Positions 52,018 to 61,530 of a stretch of DNA of 64,000 nucleotides are shown piece by piece. The notes beneath the pieces were generated by a model. The model had not been told where the DNA came from, searched no databases, and worked only from the letters and a program-made list of their open reading frames with translations. The stretch's first letter is position 1. Every line of letters starts with the position of its first letter. This DNA comes from Acidimicrobiia bacterium (lineage in GTDB: Bacteria; Actinomycetota; Acidimicrobiia; Acidimicrobiales; AC-14): positions 44,122 to 108,121 of the forward strand of contig JAHFUR010000011.1 in NCBI GenBank assembly GCA_023264995.1, in the 5' to 3' direction. The translations under genes and the position numbers were made by a program.

Positions 52018-53186
52018 CGGTCCTGGAGGACTCTCTCATAGACGGCCACCGTGCGAGCGGCGATGGCCGGCCAGCCGAAGTGCTCCATGGCCCGCCGGCG
52101 CCCGGCCCGGCCCATGGCCGCGGCCCGGTCGGGCTCGTCCAGCAGCCCGTTGACCCGGTCGGCCAGCGCGGCGGCGAAGGCGGTCGGGTCGCCGGCGCAC
52201 GGCACCAGGTGCCCGGTGACGTCCTCGACGACGATCTCGGGGATCCCGCCGACGGCGCTGGCCACGACGGCCGTCTCGCAGGCCATGGCCTCCAGGTTGG
52301 TCAGGCCGAACGGCTCGTACACCGACGGGCAGATGAACACTGTGGCCGCGGTCAGGATCTCGGCCAGGTCGGACCGGGAGAGCATCTCCTCGATCCAGAC
52401 GATGTTGCCCCGCCGGGCGGCCAGCGCCGCGGCCCGCCGGCGCATCTCGTCGCCGATCTCGGGGGTGTCCGGGGCGCCGGCGCAGAGCACGATCTGGGCA
52501 TCGGCCCGGATCGACTCGGCGGCGGCCAGAGCGTGCTCCACGCCCTTCTGCCGGGTGATCCGGCCGACGAAGGCCACCGACGGGAGGCCAGGGTCGACGC
52601 CCAGGCGCTCCAGCGCCCCGGTGCCCGCCGCGGGCCGCCAGGCGTCGGTGTCGATCCCGTTGTGGACGACCACCACCCGGTCGGGGTCGACACCCGGGTA
52701 GGTGGCCAGGATGTCGGCGCGCATGCCGGCGGACACGGCAATGACGGCGTCCGCGCCCTCTATCGCAGTGCGTTCGCAGAACAGCGACAGGTTGTAGCCC
52801 CCGCCGAGCTGCTCGGCCTTCCACGGCCGCAGCGGTTCCAGGCTGTGCGCCGTCATCACGTGGGGGATGCCGTGGAGCACCTTGGCCAGGTGCCCGCCCA
52901 GGTTGGCGTACCAGGTGTGGGAGTGGGCCAGGTCGGTGCCCCGGCACCCGGCGGCCATGGCCAGGTTCACGGACATCACTTGCAGCACGGCGTCGTCGGC
53001 CCGGTCGGACCCGAGCGCCGGCCACGGTTGGACGGCTCGGACCCCTCCGGTGTCGCGGGGCGCGCCGAAGCACTGGACGTCAACGTCGACCAGCGTGGCC
53101 AACTGCCCGGCCAGATGGGTGACGTGGACGCCGGCCCCGCCATAGACCTCGGGCGGGTACTCGCGGGTGAGGAGCGTGACCCTCAA
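52014..53186 (-). CDS. glgA: actinobacterial-type glycogen synthase (GT4)
   Basis: A 390-aa GT-B glycosyltransferase. The N-terminus [21 protein letters not shown] is diagnostic of the actinobacterial glycogen synthase group; [41 protein letters not shown] and [27 protein letters not shown] (the E-x7-E donor motif) follow. The TTG start at 53186 overlaps the glgC stop. It elongates alpha-glucan or makes maltose-1-phosphate (as GlgM in mycobacteria); the two roles cannot be separated by eye. Confidence 0.92.
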   Translation of the reverse strand: MRVTLLTREYPPEVYGGAGVHVTHLAGQLATLVDVDVQCFGAPRDTGGVRAVQPWPALGSDRADDAVLQVMSVNLAMAAGCRGTDLAHSHTWYANLGGHLAKVLHGIPHVMTAHSLEPLRPWKAEQLGGGYNLSLFCERTAIEGADAVIAVSAGMRADILATYPGVDPDRVVVVHNGIDTDAWRPAAGTGALERLGVDPGLPSVAFVGRITRQKGVEHALAAAESIRADAQIVLCAGAPDTPEIGDEMRRRAAALAARRGNIVWIEEMLSRSDLAEILTAATVFICPSVYEPFGLTNLEAMACETAVVASAVGGIPEIVVEDVTGHLVPCAGDPTAFAAALADRVNGLLDEPDRAAAMGRAGRRRAMEHFGWPAIAARTVAVYERVLQDR

Positions 53187-54421
53187 CGATCGATGACCAG
53201 TTGGCCCTTGCCCAGCACGGTGATACCTGCGGGAGACATGGTGAAGCGGCGCCGGTCTTCGTCGGGATCGCAGCCGATCCGGGCCCCCGGCGGCACGACC
53301 ACGTGCTTGTCGAGGATGGCCCGGCGGACGATGGCCCCCTCCCCGATGACGACGTCGTGCATCAGCACCGAGTCCTCGACCAGGGCGTGGGAGTCCACGA
53401 TGACCCCGGGTGAGAGGACCGAGTTGCGCACGGTGGCCCCGGAGATGATGCACCCGGTGCTGACCACCGAGTTGAACGCCTGGCCGGTGCGCCCGCTGTC
53501 CTCGAGCACGAACTTGGCCGGCGGCAGCTGCGGCACCGACGTGTAGATCGGCCACCCCCGGTTGTAGAGGTTGAAGACCGGGTAGACGGACACCAGGTCC
53601 CGGTGGGCGTCGTAGTAGGAGTCCAGTGTGCCGACGTCGCGCCAGTAGGCCCGGTCGCGCTCGGTGGCACCGGGCACCTCGTTGGTGTTGAAGTCGTACA
53701 CGTGGGCCGCGCCGGCCTTGACCATGGCCGGGATGATGTCGCCGCCGATGTCGTGGCGGGACTCGTCGTCCTTGGCGTCGTCGGTGACCGCCTCGACCAG
53801 CGCGGAGGTGGTGAAGACGTAGTTGCCCATCGACGCGAACACGCAGTTGGGGGCGTCGGGGAGGCCGGGCGGGTCCTCGGGCTTCTCGAGGAAGCGCTCG
53901 ATCTTCGTGCCGATGCCGACGTCGATGACGCCCAGCGACGGCGCCTCCGACTTGGGGACGCGGATGCCGGCGACGGTGATGCCCGCCCCCGAGTCGATGT
54001 GGGCCTCGACCATCTGGCGGGGGTCCATGCGGTAGATGTGGTCGGCGCCGAAGACGCAGATGTAGTCGGGCCGGTCGTCGTTGATCAGGTTGAGGTTCTG
54101 GAAGATGGCGTCGGCGGACCCGGCGAACCAGTGCGGCCCCCGCCGCATCTGCGCCGGCACCATGGTCACGTACTGGTCGAGCAGCGTCGACATCCGCCAC
54201 GTCCGGGACAGGTGCTGGCCGAGGCTGTGGCTCTTGTACTGGGTCAGCACGACCATGCGTAGGTAGCCGGCGTTGGCCAGGTTCGAGAGGGCGAAGTCGA
54301 TGAGCCGGTAGTGGCCGGCGAAGGGCACCGCGGGCTTGGCCCGGTCAGCGGTGAGCGGGAAAAGGCGCTTGCCCTCGCCGCCGGCGAGGACGATGGAGAG
54401 GACCCGCGGCTCGACCGTCAC
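53183..54421 (-). CDS. glgC: glucose-1-phosphate adenylyltransferase
   Basis: A 412-aa nucleotidyltransferase. [34 protein letters not shown] is the pyrophosphorylase P-loop. [27 protein letters not shown] and FLEKPE follow, then the C-terminal left-handed beta-helix. It makes ADP-glucose for glycogen. The start is 21 bp after hisF. With glgA it forms a glycogen pair placed inside the histidine run. Confidence 0.95.
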   Translation of the reverse strand: MTVEPRVLSIVLAGGEGKRLFPLTADRAKPAVPFAGHYRLIDFALSNLANAGYLRMVVLTQYKSHSLGQHLSRTWRMSTLLDQYVTMVPAQMRRGPHWFAGSADAIFQNLNLINDDRPDYICVFGADHIYRMDPRQMVEAHIDSGAGITVAGIRVPKSEAPSLGVIDVGIGTKIERFLEKPEDPPGLPDAPNCVFASMGNYVFTTSALVEAVTDDAKDDESRHDIGGDIIPAMVKAGAAHVYDFNTNEVPGATERDRAYWRDVGTLDSYYDAHRDLVSVYPVFNLYNRGWPIYTSVPQLPPAKFVLEDSGRTGQAFNSVVSTGCIISGATVRNSVLSPGVIVDSHALVEDSVLMHDVVIGEGAIVRRAILDKHVVVPPGARIGCDPDEDRRRFTMSPAGITVLGKGQLVIDR

Positions 54422-54442
54422 AACATGAGAGTAATTCGCCGG

Positions 54443-55189
54443 TCAAGCAGGTCGGACCGGTACCCCCCGTGCCGCCAGGTGCTCCTTCGCGTCGCGGATG
54501 GTGTGCTGGCCGAAGTGGAAGATCGACGCGGCCAGGACGGCGTCGGCCCCACCCGCCAGCGCACCGTCGGCCAGGTGGTCGAGGGTGCCCACCCCGCCGC
54601 TGGCGATGACCGGGATGCCGGTGGCGTCGCACACGGCCCGGGTCAGGACCAGGTCGTAGCCGTCGCGAGTGCCGTCGCGGTCCATCGAGGTGAGGAGGAT
54701 CTCGCCGGCGCCGAGGCGCTCGCACTCCTCGGCCCACGCCACCGCGTCGAGCCCGGTGGGGGTGCGCCCGCCGTGGGTGAACACCTGCCGGTCGCGGGCG
54801 TCGATGGCGACGACCACGCACTGGGCCCCGAACTCGGCGGCCAGCTCGGCGACGAGCCGGGGCCGGTCGACCGCGGCGGTGTTCACGCCCACCTTGTCGG
54901 CGCCGGCCCGTAGCAGGGCCCGGGCGTCGTCGACACTGCGGATCCCGCCGCCGATGGCGAAGGGGATGAAGACGGTCTCGGCGGTGCGGCGGACCACGTC
55001 GACCATGGTCTCGCGGGCGTCGGAGCTGGCGGTGATGTCGAGGAACACCAGCTCGTCGGCCCCTTCCGCGTCGTAGCGGGCGGCCAGCTCGGCCGGGTCG
55101 CCGGCATCGACCAGGTCCACGAAGTTCACGCCTTTGACCACCCGGCCGGCGTCCACGTCGAGGCAAGGGATGACCCTCACTGCCCGCAT
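54443..55189 (-). CDS. hisF: imidazole glycerol phosphate synthase, cyclase subunit
   Basis: A 248-aa (beta-alpha)8 barrel. Catalytic D11 in [19 protein letters not shown] and D130 in [27 protein letters not shown] and [13 protein letters not shown] are phosphate sites. It closes the imidazole with HisH. The ATG lies within the last codons of hisA (13-base overlap). Confidence 0.96.
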   Translation of the reverse strand: MRAVRVIPCLDVDAGRVVKGVNFVDLVDAGDPAELAARYDAEGADELVFLDITASSDARETMVDVVRRTAETVFIPFAIGGGIRSVDDARALLRAGADKVGVNTAAVDRPRLVAELAAEFGAQCVVVAIDARDRQVFTHGGRTPTGLDAVAWAEECERLGAGEILLTSMDRDGTRDGYDLVLTRAVCDATGIPVIASGGVGTLDHLADGALAGGADAVLAASIFHFGQHTIRDAKEHLAARGVPVRPA

Positions 55190-55893
55190 GCCGCCACCCC
55201 TTCCTCCACGGTGAACTTCCCCTCGTAGAGGGCCTTGCCCACGATCGCACCCTCGAGCCGGAGCGTGGCGAGCATTTTCAGGTCGCCCACAGCGCCCACC
55301 CCGCCGGAGGCGATCACCGGGATGGTCGTCGCCGCCAGCACGGCGGCGAGCCCGTCGAGGTCGGGGCCGGCCAGGGTGGCGTCGCGACTGATGTCGGTGA
55401 CGATCACCGCGGCCACACCGGTGCCGGCGAAGCGGGCCAGCAGGTCGAACAGGTCGACGCCCGAGCCCTCGGTCCACCCTCGCACCGCCACGTCGCGGCC
55501 CCGGGTGTCGATGCCAACGGCCACCGGGTGTTCCTCGGCCAGGCCGGCGACGAGCTCCGGGTGCTCGACCGCGGCCGTCCCGATCACGACGCGGTCGACG
55601 CCACACGCCACCAGGGCCTCGGCCGCGGCCCGGTCGCGCACGCCCCCGCTGGCCTGGATCTTCACGCCGGGCCCCACGGCGGCGGCGATGGCGGCGATCA
55701 CCGGCCGGTTCTCCGGCGTGCCGGTGCGGGCCGCGTCCAGGTCGACGACGTGGATCCACCGGGCCCCGGCCGCCGCGTACCGCTCGGCCACCGCCACCGG
55801 GTCGAGCCCGTAGACCGTCTCCTGGTCGAAGTCACCCTGGTACAACCGCACCACGCGGCCGCCCCGCAGGTCGATGGCGGGGTACAGATCCAC
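55177..55893 (-). CDS. hisA: ProFAR isomerase
   Basis: A 238-aa barrel beginning [20 protein letters not shown] (catalytic D8), with [34 protein letters not shown] and [14 protein letters not shown] (second catalytic Asp). The C-terminus reads [18 protein letters not shown]. In some actinobacteria this protein also acts as TrpF (PriA); here a separate trpF is present, so the dual role is not needed. It starts 6 bp after hisH ends. Confidence 0.95.
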   Translation of the reverse strand: MDLYPAIDLRGGRVVRLYQGDFDQETVYGLDPVAVAERYAAAGARWIHVVDLDAARTGTPENRPVIAAIAAAVGPGVKIQASGGVRDRAAAEALVACGVDRVVIGTAAVEHPELVAGLAEEHPVAVGIDTRGRDVAVRGWTEGSGVDLFDLLARFAGTGVAAVIVTDISRDATLAGPDLDGLAAVLAATTIPVIASGGVGAVGDLKMLATLRLEGAIVGKALYEGKFTVEEGVAACGQ

Positions 55894-55899
55894 GGCGCC

Positions 55900-56550
55900 C
55901 TACGCCAACTGGTGACGATCGGACACGTCCCGGCCTGTCCGATCGTCACCAGCTCGGCAGGTGGCCACGAAGTTGGCCAGGAGGCGGAGGCCGGCGGCGC
56001 CGGACTTCTCGGGGTGGAACTGGGTGGCCCAGAGGTTGTCGCGCACGACGGCGGCCACGACCGGGCCGCCGTAGTCGCACGTGGCCACCACGTCGGCGGA
56101 CATCTCAGGGGCATAGGAGTGGACGAAGTACATCCAGATCGGCTCGTCGAGGCCGGCCAGCATCGGTGTGGGCCGGTGGTCGAGGCAGTTCCACTGCATC
56201 TGCGGGCGCTTGACCCCGTCGGGGAGGAGCCGGGCCCGGCCGGCGAGGATGCCCAGGCCCTTGGCCTCGGGTGCCTCGTCGGAGCCCTCGTAGAGCATCT
56301 GCATGCCGATGCAAATACCGAGAAAGGGGGTGCCGGCGTCGACGGCACGACGGGCCGGCACCTCCAGCCCGCTGGCCCGAAGGGCCTCCATGCACCGCCC
56401 GAAATGGCCGACGCCGGGCAGCACCACGCCGGCCGCGCCGGCGATCTCGGCCGGGGCGCTGGTCAGGACGGCCTCGGCACCGACCTTCTCCAGGGCCTTC
56501 TGGGCCGACCGCAGGTTGCCGATCCCGTAGTCGAGGACCGCAATGGTCAC
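55900..56550 (-). CDS. hisH: imidazole glycerol phosphate synthase, glutaminase subunit
   Basis: A 216-aa class I amidotransferase. Nucleophile C80 in FLGICIGMQML, His/Glu in WATQFHPEKSG (H179, E181), and LPGVGHFG near 45. The family usually ends at about the LLANFVA helix (residue 196). Here about 17 extra residues follow, encoded by a perfect 17-bp inverted repeat. It supplies ammonia to HisF. ATG overlaps the hisB stop by four bases. Confidence 0.95.
   Translation of the reverse strand: MTIAVLDYGIGNLRSAQKALEKVGAEAVLTSAPAEIAGAAGVVLPGVGHFGRCMEALRASGLEVPARRAVDAGTPFLGICIGMQMLYEGSDEAPEAKGLGILAGRARLLPDGVKRPQMQWNCLDHRPTPMLAGLDEPIWMYFVHSYAPEMSADVVATCDYGGPVVAAVVRDNLWATQFHPEKSGAAGLRLLANFVATCRAGDDRTGRDVSDRHQLA
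55909..55952. repeat. perfect 17-bp inverted repeat in the 3' end of hisH
   Basis: CTGGTGACGATCGGACA (55909-55925) and its exact complement at 55936-55952 are separated by a 10-base CGTCCCGGCC spacer. It is read as codons for about the last 15 residues of HisH and forms a long hairpin in the mRNA directly before hisA. Its outer part GGTGACG/CGTCACC is shared with hairpins at 25628 and 41806. Confidence 0.85.
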
Positions 56551-57131
56551 AGGGTGCCCTTGGTGGACGGCACCCCTGTGCCCTCCACCCGTACCGCGTC
56601 CCGCAGGGCGCGGGCCACGGCCTTGAACGACGCCTCCAGGATGTGGTGGCTGTTCTTGCCCCGCCTGAGGTCGAGGTGCAGGGTCAGGAGCGCGGAGGTG
56701 GCGAAGGCCCGCCAGAACTCCTCGGCCAGCTGCGGGTCGAACGGAGGTGTGCCCAGTGGCTCGGCACCGGGCTCGACCTCATAGTGCAGGTACGGCCGGC
56801 CCGAGAGGTCGAGGGCGACGTCCACCAGCGCCTCGTCGAGGGGAAGCGACATGGACGCGAAGCGCCGGACGCCGGCCTTGTCGCCCAGGGCCTCCCGCAG
56901 GCACTCCCCGAGGGCGATGCCGACGTCCTCCACGGTGTGGTGGGCGTCGACCTGGAGGTCGCCGACCGCGGTCAGCTCCAGGTCGAAGCCGCCGTGACGG
57001 CCGAGCTGGTCGACCATGTGGTCGAAGAAGGGCAGGCCGGTGGTGACCTTGGTCTGCCCGGTACCGTCGAGGTCGAGACGGACCTCGATCGACGTCTCCT
57101 TGGTGACCCGGGAACGGGTGGCCACACGCAT
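56547..57131 (-). CDS. hisB: imidazoleglycerol-phosphate dehydratase
   Basis: A 194-aa Mn-dependent dehydratase. GLPFFDHMVDQLGRHGGFDL, DAHHTVEDVGIALGE, and near the end KNSHHILEASFKAVARAL provide the paired His/Glu metal clusters. It is monofunctional, without a phosphatase domain. TGATG overlap with the hisC stop, ATGA with hisH. Confidence 0.96.
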   Translation of the reverse strand: MRVATRSRVTKETSIEVRLDLDGTGQTKVTTGLPFFDHMVDQLGRHGGFDLELTAVGDLQVDAHHTVEDVGIALGECLREALGDKAGVRRFASMSLPLDEALVDVALDLSGRPYLHYEVEPGAEPLGTPPFDPQLAEEFWRAFATSALLTLHLDLRRGKNSHHILEASFKAVARALRDAVRVEGTGVPSTKGTL

Positions 57132-58186
57132 CAGGACAGGACCTCCGTGAGGGCGGCGAGGAAGGCATCGTCCTCGTCGGGGGTTCCGACGGTCACCCGC
57201 AGGCAGCCGTCGAGGCGGGGCCACGACGAGCAGTCGCGGACCAGGACCGAGCGCTCGACCAGGCCCTTCCACACCGCGGGGCCGTCCACGTTGCGAGCTC
57301 GGAAGAGCAGGAAGTTGGCACCCGAGGGCCAGGTGTCGACGGGGAGGGCGGCCAGGGCTGCGGCCAGGCGCGAGCGCTCGGCCACCAGCGCGGCCACCCG
57401 GGCCTCCATCTCCGCCGTGTACTGCAACGCCAGGCGGCCGGCGATCTGGGTGGCCGCGTCGAGGTGGTAGGGCAGGACGGCCCGCTCGGCGCCGGCCACG
57501 ACCGCCGCCGGCGCCACCAGGTACCCGAGCCGGCAGCCGGCCATCGACCACGTCTTCGAGAACGTGCGGGTGACCACCAGCGCCCGGTCGTCGGCCACCA
57601 TCGACAGCGCCGACGACGAGGTGAACTGCCCGTACGCCTCGTCGACGACCACCAGGCCGGGCGCCACGGCCAGGGCGGCCTCGATGACCTCCGGACCGTC
57701 GATGACCCCCGTCGGGTTGTTGGGCGAGCACAGGAACGTGATGGCGGGCTGGGCCTCGGCCACCACCCGCTCGACCTCGGCCGGGTCGAGGGTGAAGTCG
57801 TCCCGACGCTGGCCGACGGCCACGCCGGTACCCGTGATGCGGGGGATGTGGGAGTGCAGGGCGTAGGTGGGCTCGAAGACCGCCGCCGTCCGGCCCGGGC
57901 CGCCGTAGGCCAGGCACAGGGCCTGGATGACCTCGTTCGACCCGTTGCCGGCCAGGACCTGCTCCGGGCCGACGCCGTGGAGACGGCCGATGGCCTCCCG
58001 GAGGGCACGCGCCTCCCGGTCCGGGTAGCGGTGGAACGGGGTGGCGGCCAGCTCGGCCAGGAACGCGTCGCGCCACGCCGCCGGCGGCGGGTAGGGCGAC
58101 TCGTTGGTGTTGAGGCGGACGTCGACAGTGACCTGGGCCGAGTGGTAGCCCTCCAGCTCGGCCAGGTCGTCGCGGACGCCGATCAC
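57131..58186 (-). CDS. hisC: histidinol-phosphate aminotransferase
   Basis: A 351-aa fold-type-I PLP enzyme. LNTNESPYPPP, YPDREARALREAI, VLAGNGSNEVIQAL, FLCSPNNPTG, VVDEAYGQF and the PLP Lys in TRTFSKTWSMAGCRLGY. GTG start overlapping the hisD stop (GTGA). Confidence 0.95.
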   Translation of the reverse strand: MIGVRDDLAELEGYHSAQVTVDVRLNTNESPYPPPAAWRDAFLAELAATPFHRYPDREARALREAIGRLHGVGPEQVLAGNGSNEVIQALCLAYGGPGRTAAVFEPTYALHSHIPRITGTGVAVGQRRDDFTLDPAEVERVVAEAQPAITFLCSPNNPTGVIDGPEVIEAALAVAPGLVVVDEAYGQFTSSSALSMVADDRALVVTRTFSKTWSMAGCRLGYLVAPAAVVAGAERAVLPYHLDAATQIAGRLALQYTAEMEARVAALVAERSRLAAALAALPVDTWPSGANFLLFRARNVDGPAVWKGLVERSVLVRDCSSWPRLDGCLRVTVGTPDEDDAFLAALTEVLS

Positions 58187-59469
58187 CGGGCCCGCATCCG
58201 GGCCGACAGCGCGTGGGCGGCCAGGCCCTCGGCGTCGGCGATGGCCGCCACGCTCCCGGCCACCCCGGCCATGGCCTCGGCGTCGAGGGTGATGGCGTGG
58301 ATGTGGCGCAGGAAGTCGTCGACCCGCAGGCCGCCGGCGAAGCGGGCCGACCCGTAGGTGGGCAGGACGTGGCTCGGCCCGGCCAGGTAGTCGCCCACGG
58401 AGGCCGGCGAATAGGGCCCGCAGAACACGGCGCCGGCGTGGCGCACCAGCGGGAGGAGGGCCTCGGGGCGCTCGCACATGAGCTCGAGGTGCTCGGGGGC
58501 GATGAAGTTGGCCACCGCCATGGCTTGTTCGGGGCCCTCGACGACCGCCGCGTACCCGCCCCGGGCCAGGGTGGACTCGATCTCGGCCCGGCGGGGCGAC
58601 TCGGCGACCAGCCGGGCGACGGCCACGGTGACGGCGTCGGCCACGGCGTCGTCCCAGGTGATCAGCCAGGCCAGGCCGTCGGGGCCGTGCTCGGCCTGGA
58701 CGATCACATCGATGGCCGCCCACTCGACCGGCGTGGTCGCGTCGGCGATCACGACGACCTCCGACGGGCCGGCGAAGGCCGACGACACGCCGACCGCCCC
58801 CTCGGCGGCCACCTCGCGCTGGGCCAGGGCGACGTAGACGTTGCCGGGGCCGACGATGACGTCGACGGGGCGGATGCTGTCGGTGCCGTAGGCCATGGCG
58901 CCGATGGCCTGGGCGCCCCCGATGCGGTACACCTCGGTGACGCCGGCGAGCGCGGCGGCGGCGAGGGTGGTCTGGTCGACCGTGCCGTCGGGCCGGGGCG
59001 GCACGCACACCACCACCTCCTCCACGCCGGCGACCCGGGCGGGCAGGGCGGTCATGAGGACGGTGGACGGGTAACCGGCCCGGCCGCCGGGCACGTAGGC
59101 GCCGGCCCGGTCCACCGGCCGGCGCAGCTCGCGGATGACCACCCCGTCGCGCACGTAGGGCGGCGAGTCGTGGAGCTGGGTGCGGTGGTAGGCGGTGATG
59201 GCACCGTGGGCGGCTTCCAGGGCGACCCGCAGCGCCGGCGGGGTGGCGGCCAGGGCCGCGGCCAGTTCCGCCTGGGGCACCCGGAGCGCGTCGACCTCGG
59301 CCTTGTCGAACCGCCGGGTGTACTCCCGCACCGCGTCGTCGCCCCGCTTGCGCACCTCGGCCAGGATCTCCCGCACAGCCTCGATCGGAGGAGGGCCGGC
59401 GGGGGCAGGCCGGGGCAGGCGGGAACGGAGGTCGCCGCCGGCACCCCGCAGGTCGAGGCGGCTGAGCAT
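58183..59469 (-). CDS. hisD: histidinol dehydrogenase
   Basis: A 428-aa Zn-dependent NAD enzyme. YVPGGRAGYPSTVLMTALPA, YRIGGAQAIGAMAYGT, VDVIVGPGNVYVALAQREV, FAGPSEVVVIAD, VQAEHGPDGLAWLIT (Zn-ligand region) and IAPEHLELMCE are all family motifs. First gene of the his run, so its promoter lies in the 54 bp before the divergent small gene at 59524. Confidence 0.96.
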   Translation of the reverse strand: MLSRLDLRGAGGDLRSRLPRPAPAGPPPIEAVREILAEVRKRGDDAVREYTRRFDKAEVDALRVPQAELAAALAATPPALRVALEAAHGAITAYHRTQLHDSPPYVRDGVVIRELRRPVDRAGAYVPGGRAGYPSTVLMTALPARVAGVEEVVVCVPPRPDGTVDQTTLAAAALAGVTEVYRIGGAQAIGAMAYGTDSIRPVDVIVGPGNVYVALAQREVAAEGAVGVSSAFAGPSEVVVIADATTPVEWAAIDVIVQAEHGPDGLAWLITWDDAVADAVTVAVARLVAESPRRAEIESTLARGGYAAVVEGPEQAMAVANFIAPEHLELMCERPEALLPLVRHAGAVFCGPYSPASVGDYLAGPSHVLPTYGSARFAGGLRVDDFLRHIHAITLDAEAMAGVAGSVAAIADAEGLAAHALSARMRAR

Positions 59470-59523
59470 GGCCCCGATGGTACCGGGGCGGCCCGGCCCC
59501 TCAGCGTGGGATAAACCGTCGCC

Positions 59524-59736
59524 GTGCCCACCCCCGCCGCCGTCCCCGCGCCCGAGCTGTCCTCTGTGGCCACCGCCCTCGACGACCTGACCCGGCGGGT
59601 GACGGCCATCGCCGAGGGCCTAGCCAACACCCAGGCCGACTGGGTGGCCCAGGACCTGTTCGCTGTCGAGCGCGCGCTGCGCGGCGCCCACCGCCGGCTG
59701 GCGACCCTGAACGAGCGCCTCCGGCGGGAGGGCTGA
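59524..59736 (+). CDS. small helical protein, 70 aa, unknown
   Basis: A 70-aa protein from GTG: a Pro/Ala N-terminus then an alpha-helical amphipathic segment (SVATALDDLTRRVTAIAEGLA...DLFAVERALRGAHRRLATLNERLRREG) that could form a coiled coil. Divergent to hisD. Followed at once by a strong terminator, which supports it being a real transcript. Family not recognised. Confidence 0.6.
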   Translation: MPTPAAVPAPELSSVATALDDLTRRVTAIAEGLANTQADWVAQDLFAVERALRGAHRRLATLNERLRREG

Positions 59737-59751
59737 CGACTTCCGGAACGG

Positions 59752-59780
59752 CCGATGGCGCCCCGTAGGGGCGCCATCGG
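59752..59780. terminator. strong terminator hairpin
   Basis: CCGATGGCGCCCC (59752-59764) and GGGGCGCCATCGG (59768-59780) are a perfect 13-bp inverted repeat with a GTA loop, between the small plus-strand gene and the convergent nth gene. Confidence 0.75.
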
Positions 59781-59846
59781 GGGGCGGTCCGGGCGGCGGA
59801 ACCCGGTGAACCGCCTTGGGGATCCAGGTGGCGGGAACCTGATCCC

Positions 59847-60581
59847 TCACCGATTAGAACGTACGCGCGGCCCGGCTTTGTTCCCACCAGAGCTGGCATT
59901 TCCGACCACCCCGACCTTCGGGCAGAAGGGGGCCAGCATGCAGTCGCCGCACGCCGGCTTGCGGGCCGAACAGACCCGGCGGCCGTGCAGGATGAGGCGC
60001 AGGCTGAACCCGCCCCGCTCCCGCGGCGCCACCAGGGCGTCCAGGTCGGCTTCGACCCTCACCGGGTCGGTCTCCACCGTCAGCCCCAGGCGGCGCGACA
60101 GCCGGCCGACGTGGGTGTCGACCGGCAGGCCCGGGAGCCCGAAGGCCACGCTGCGCACGACGTTCGCCGTCTTCCGCCCGACTCCAGGGATGGTGACCAG
60201 GTCGGCCATCGCGGTCGGGACCGCCCCGCCGTAGCGGGCCTCCAGCGCCGCGGCCATGCCGAGCAGGCTGCGGGTCTTGGCCCGGAAGAACCCGGTGGCG
60301 TGGACGAGCCGCTCGACGTCGGCCGGGTCGGCGCCGACCAGGTCGGCGGCCGTCGGGTAACGGGCGAAGAGCGCCGGCGTGACCGAGTTGACCACCTCGT
60401 CGGTGGTCTGGGCCGACAGGATGGTGGCGGCCAGCAGCTGGAAGGGCCCGTCGTGCACCAGCGCGCACAGATCCTTGGCCTCGCCGGGGTACTCCTCGGC
60501 CAGGAGGGCCAGCGTCTCCCGGGCCCGGCCCTTCGGTGAGCGGGGCCGGCGGCGCGGCGGCGAAGGGTCGACGGATCCCAT
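59847..60581 (-). CDS. nth: endonuclease III
   Basis: A 244-aa DNA glycosylase/AP lyase for oxidised pyrimidines. FQLLAATILSAQTTD, the helix-hairpin-helix IPGVGRKTANVV with the catalytic Lys, LPVDTHVGRLSRRLGL with catalytic Asp, and the iron-sulfur cluster Cys in RRVCSARKPACGDCMLAPFCP. The start MGSVDPS is preferred; a longer frame begins inside the region of the divergent gene's start. The Arg-rich N-terminus (PPRRRPRSPKGR) is common in actinobacterial Nth. Confidence 0.95.
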   Translation of the reverse strand: MGSVDPSPPRRRPRSPKGRARETLALLAEEYPGEAKDLCALVHDGPFQLLAATILSAQTTDEVVNSVTPALFARYPTAADLVGADPADVERLVHATGFFRAKTRSLLGMAAALEARYGGAVPTAMADLVTIPGVGRKTANVVRSVAFGLPGLPVDTHVGRLSRRLGLTVETDPVRVEADLDALVAPRERGGFSLRLILHGRRVCSARKPACGDCMLAPFCPKVGVVGNASSGGNKAGPRVRSNR

Positions 60582-60605
60582 TTCCGCAGACAGTACGGTT
60601 TCCCG

Positions 60606-61529
60606 GTGGCCCACCTGGAGGTCAAGCGTCAGATGGGGCGGGCCGACATCGCCGCCGTCTCAGAGCTTCTCGACGCGGCCGCCGAGGTCGACGGCCACCC
60701 TCCGCTCGACGAGCACCAGTGGCTCGACCTGGTCAATGGCGGCCGGCACGACTTCGCCGGGCTGGTGGCGTGGGAGCCGGGCCACGGGCACCCGGTGGGC
60801 TACGCCCAGGTCACCCGGGAGGCATCAGGCACCCACGAAGCCACATGGGCGCTCGAGTGGGTCGTCGACCCCCACCACCGCCGGCCCGACCTCGGCATTG
60901 CCCGGACCCTGCTGGCCGCGGCCATCGGCCTCGTGGCCGACGCCGGCGGCGGCCATGTCCACATGTGGGTCCCGAAGCCGTCGGCGACGACCGACGACCT
61001 GGCCGCGGCCGTCGGCCTGCGCCGGGGCCGGGAGCTCCGCCAGCTGCGACGGCCGCTCCCTCTCGGCGAGGAGCCGGCCATCGCCGTCCGCCCGTTCGTC
61101 CCGGGCCACGACGAGCCCGCTTGGCTGGAAGTCAACAATCGGGCGTTCCACTGGCACCCCGAGCAGGGCGGCTGGGACGTGGAGACCCTGCACAACCGAG
61201 AAGCGCAGCCCTGGTTCGATCCCGCCGGGTTCCTCCTCCACGAACGCGACGGGAAGCTGGCCGGGTTCTGCTGGACCAAGGTCCACGCCGACCACAAGCC
61301 CCAGCTCGGCGAGATCTACGTCGTCGCCGTCGACCCCGGGTTCCGCGGCCTCGGGCTCGGGCGGTCCCTGGTGGTGGCGGGGCTGGCCCACCTGGCCGGC
61401 CGGGGCCTGGGTACGGCGATGCTGTACGTCGACGCCGACAACGCCGGCGCCCTCCGGCTCTACGAGGAGCTGGGCTTCACCACCGACCACGTCGACCGGG
61501 CGTACGTGGGCGACGTGGAGCCGGCCTGA
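60606..61529 (+). CDS. mshD: mycothiol synthase
   Basis: A 307-aa tandem-GNAT acetyltransferase from GTG. The second domain has EVNNRAFHWHPEQGGWDVETL, FLLHERDGKLAGFCWTKVH, then GEIYVVAVDPGFRGLGLGRSLVVAGLAHL (acetyl-CoA pyrophosphate loop) and LYVDADNAGALRLYEELGF. It acetylates the cysteinyl amine of Cys-GlcN-Ins, the last step of mycothiol synthesis, a marker of Actinobacteria. It converges with the VIT gene, one base between the stops. Confidence 0.95.
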   Translation: MAHLEVKRQMGRADIAAVSELLDAAAEVDGHPPLDEHQWLDLVNGGRHDFAGLVAWEPGHGHPVGYAQVTREASGTHEATWALEWVVDPHHRRPDLGIARTLLAAAIGLVADAGGGHVHMWVPKPSATTDDLAAAVGLRRGRELRQLRRPLPLGEEPAIAVRPFVPGHDEPAWLEVNNRAFHWHPEQGGWDVETLHNREAQPWFDPAGFLLHERDGKLAGFCWTKVHADHKPQLGEIYVVAVDPGFRGLGLGRSLVVAGLAHLAGRGLGTAMLYVDADNAGALRLYEELGFTTDHVDRAYVGDVEPA

Positions 61530-61530
61530 C

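Noticed and set aside
55177..55893. HisA as a PriA-type dual HisA/TrpF enzyme
   Set aside because: A complete separate trpF is present at 41127-41774, so there is no need to assign the dual role.
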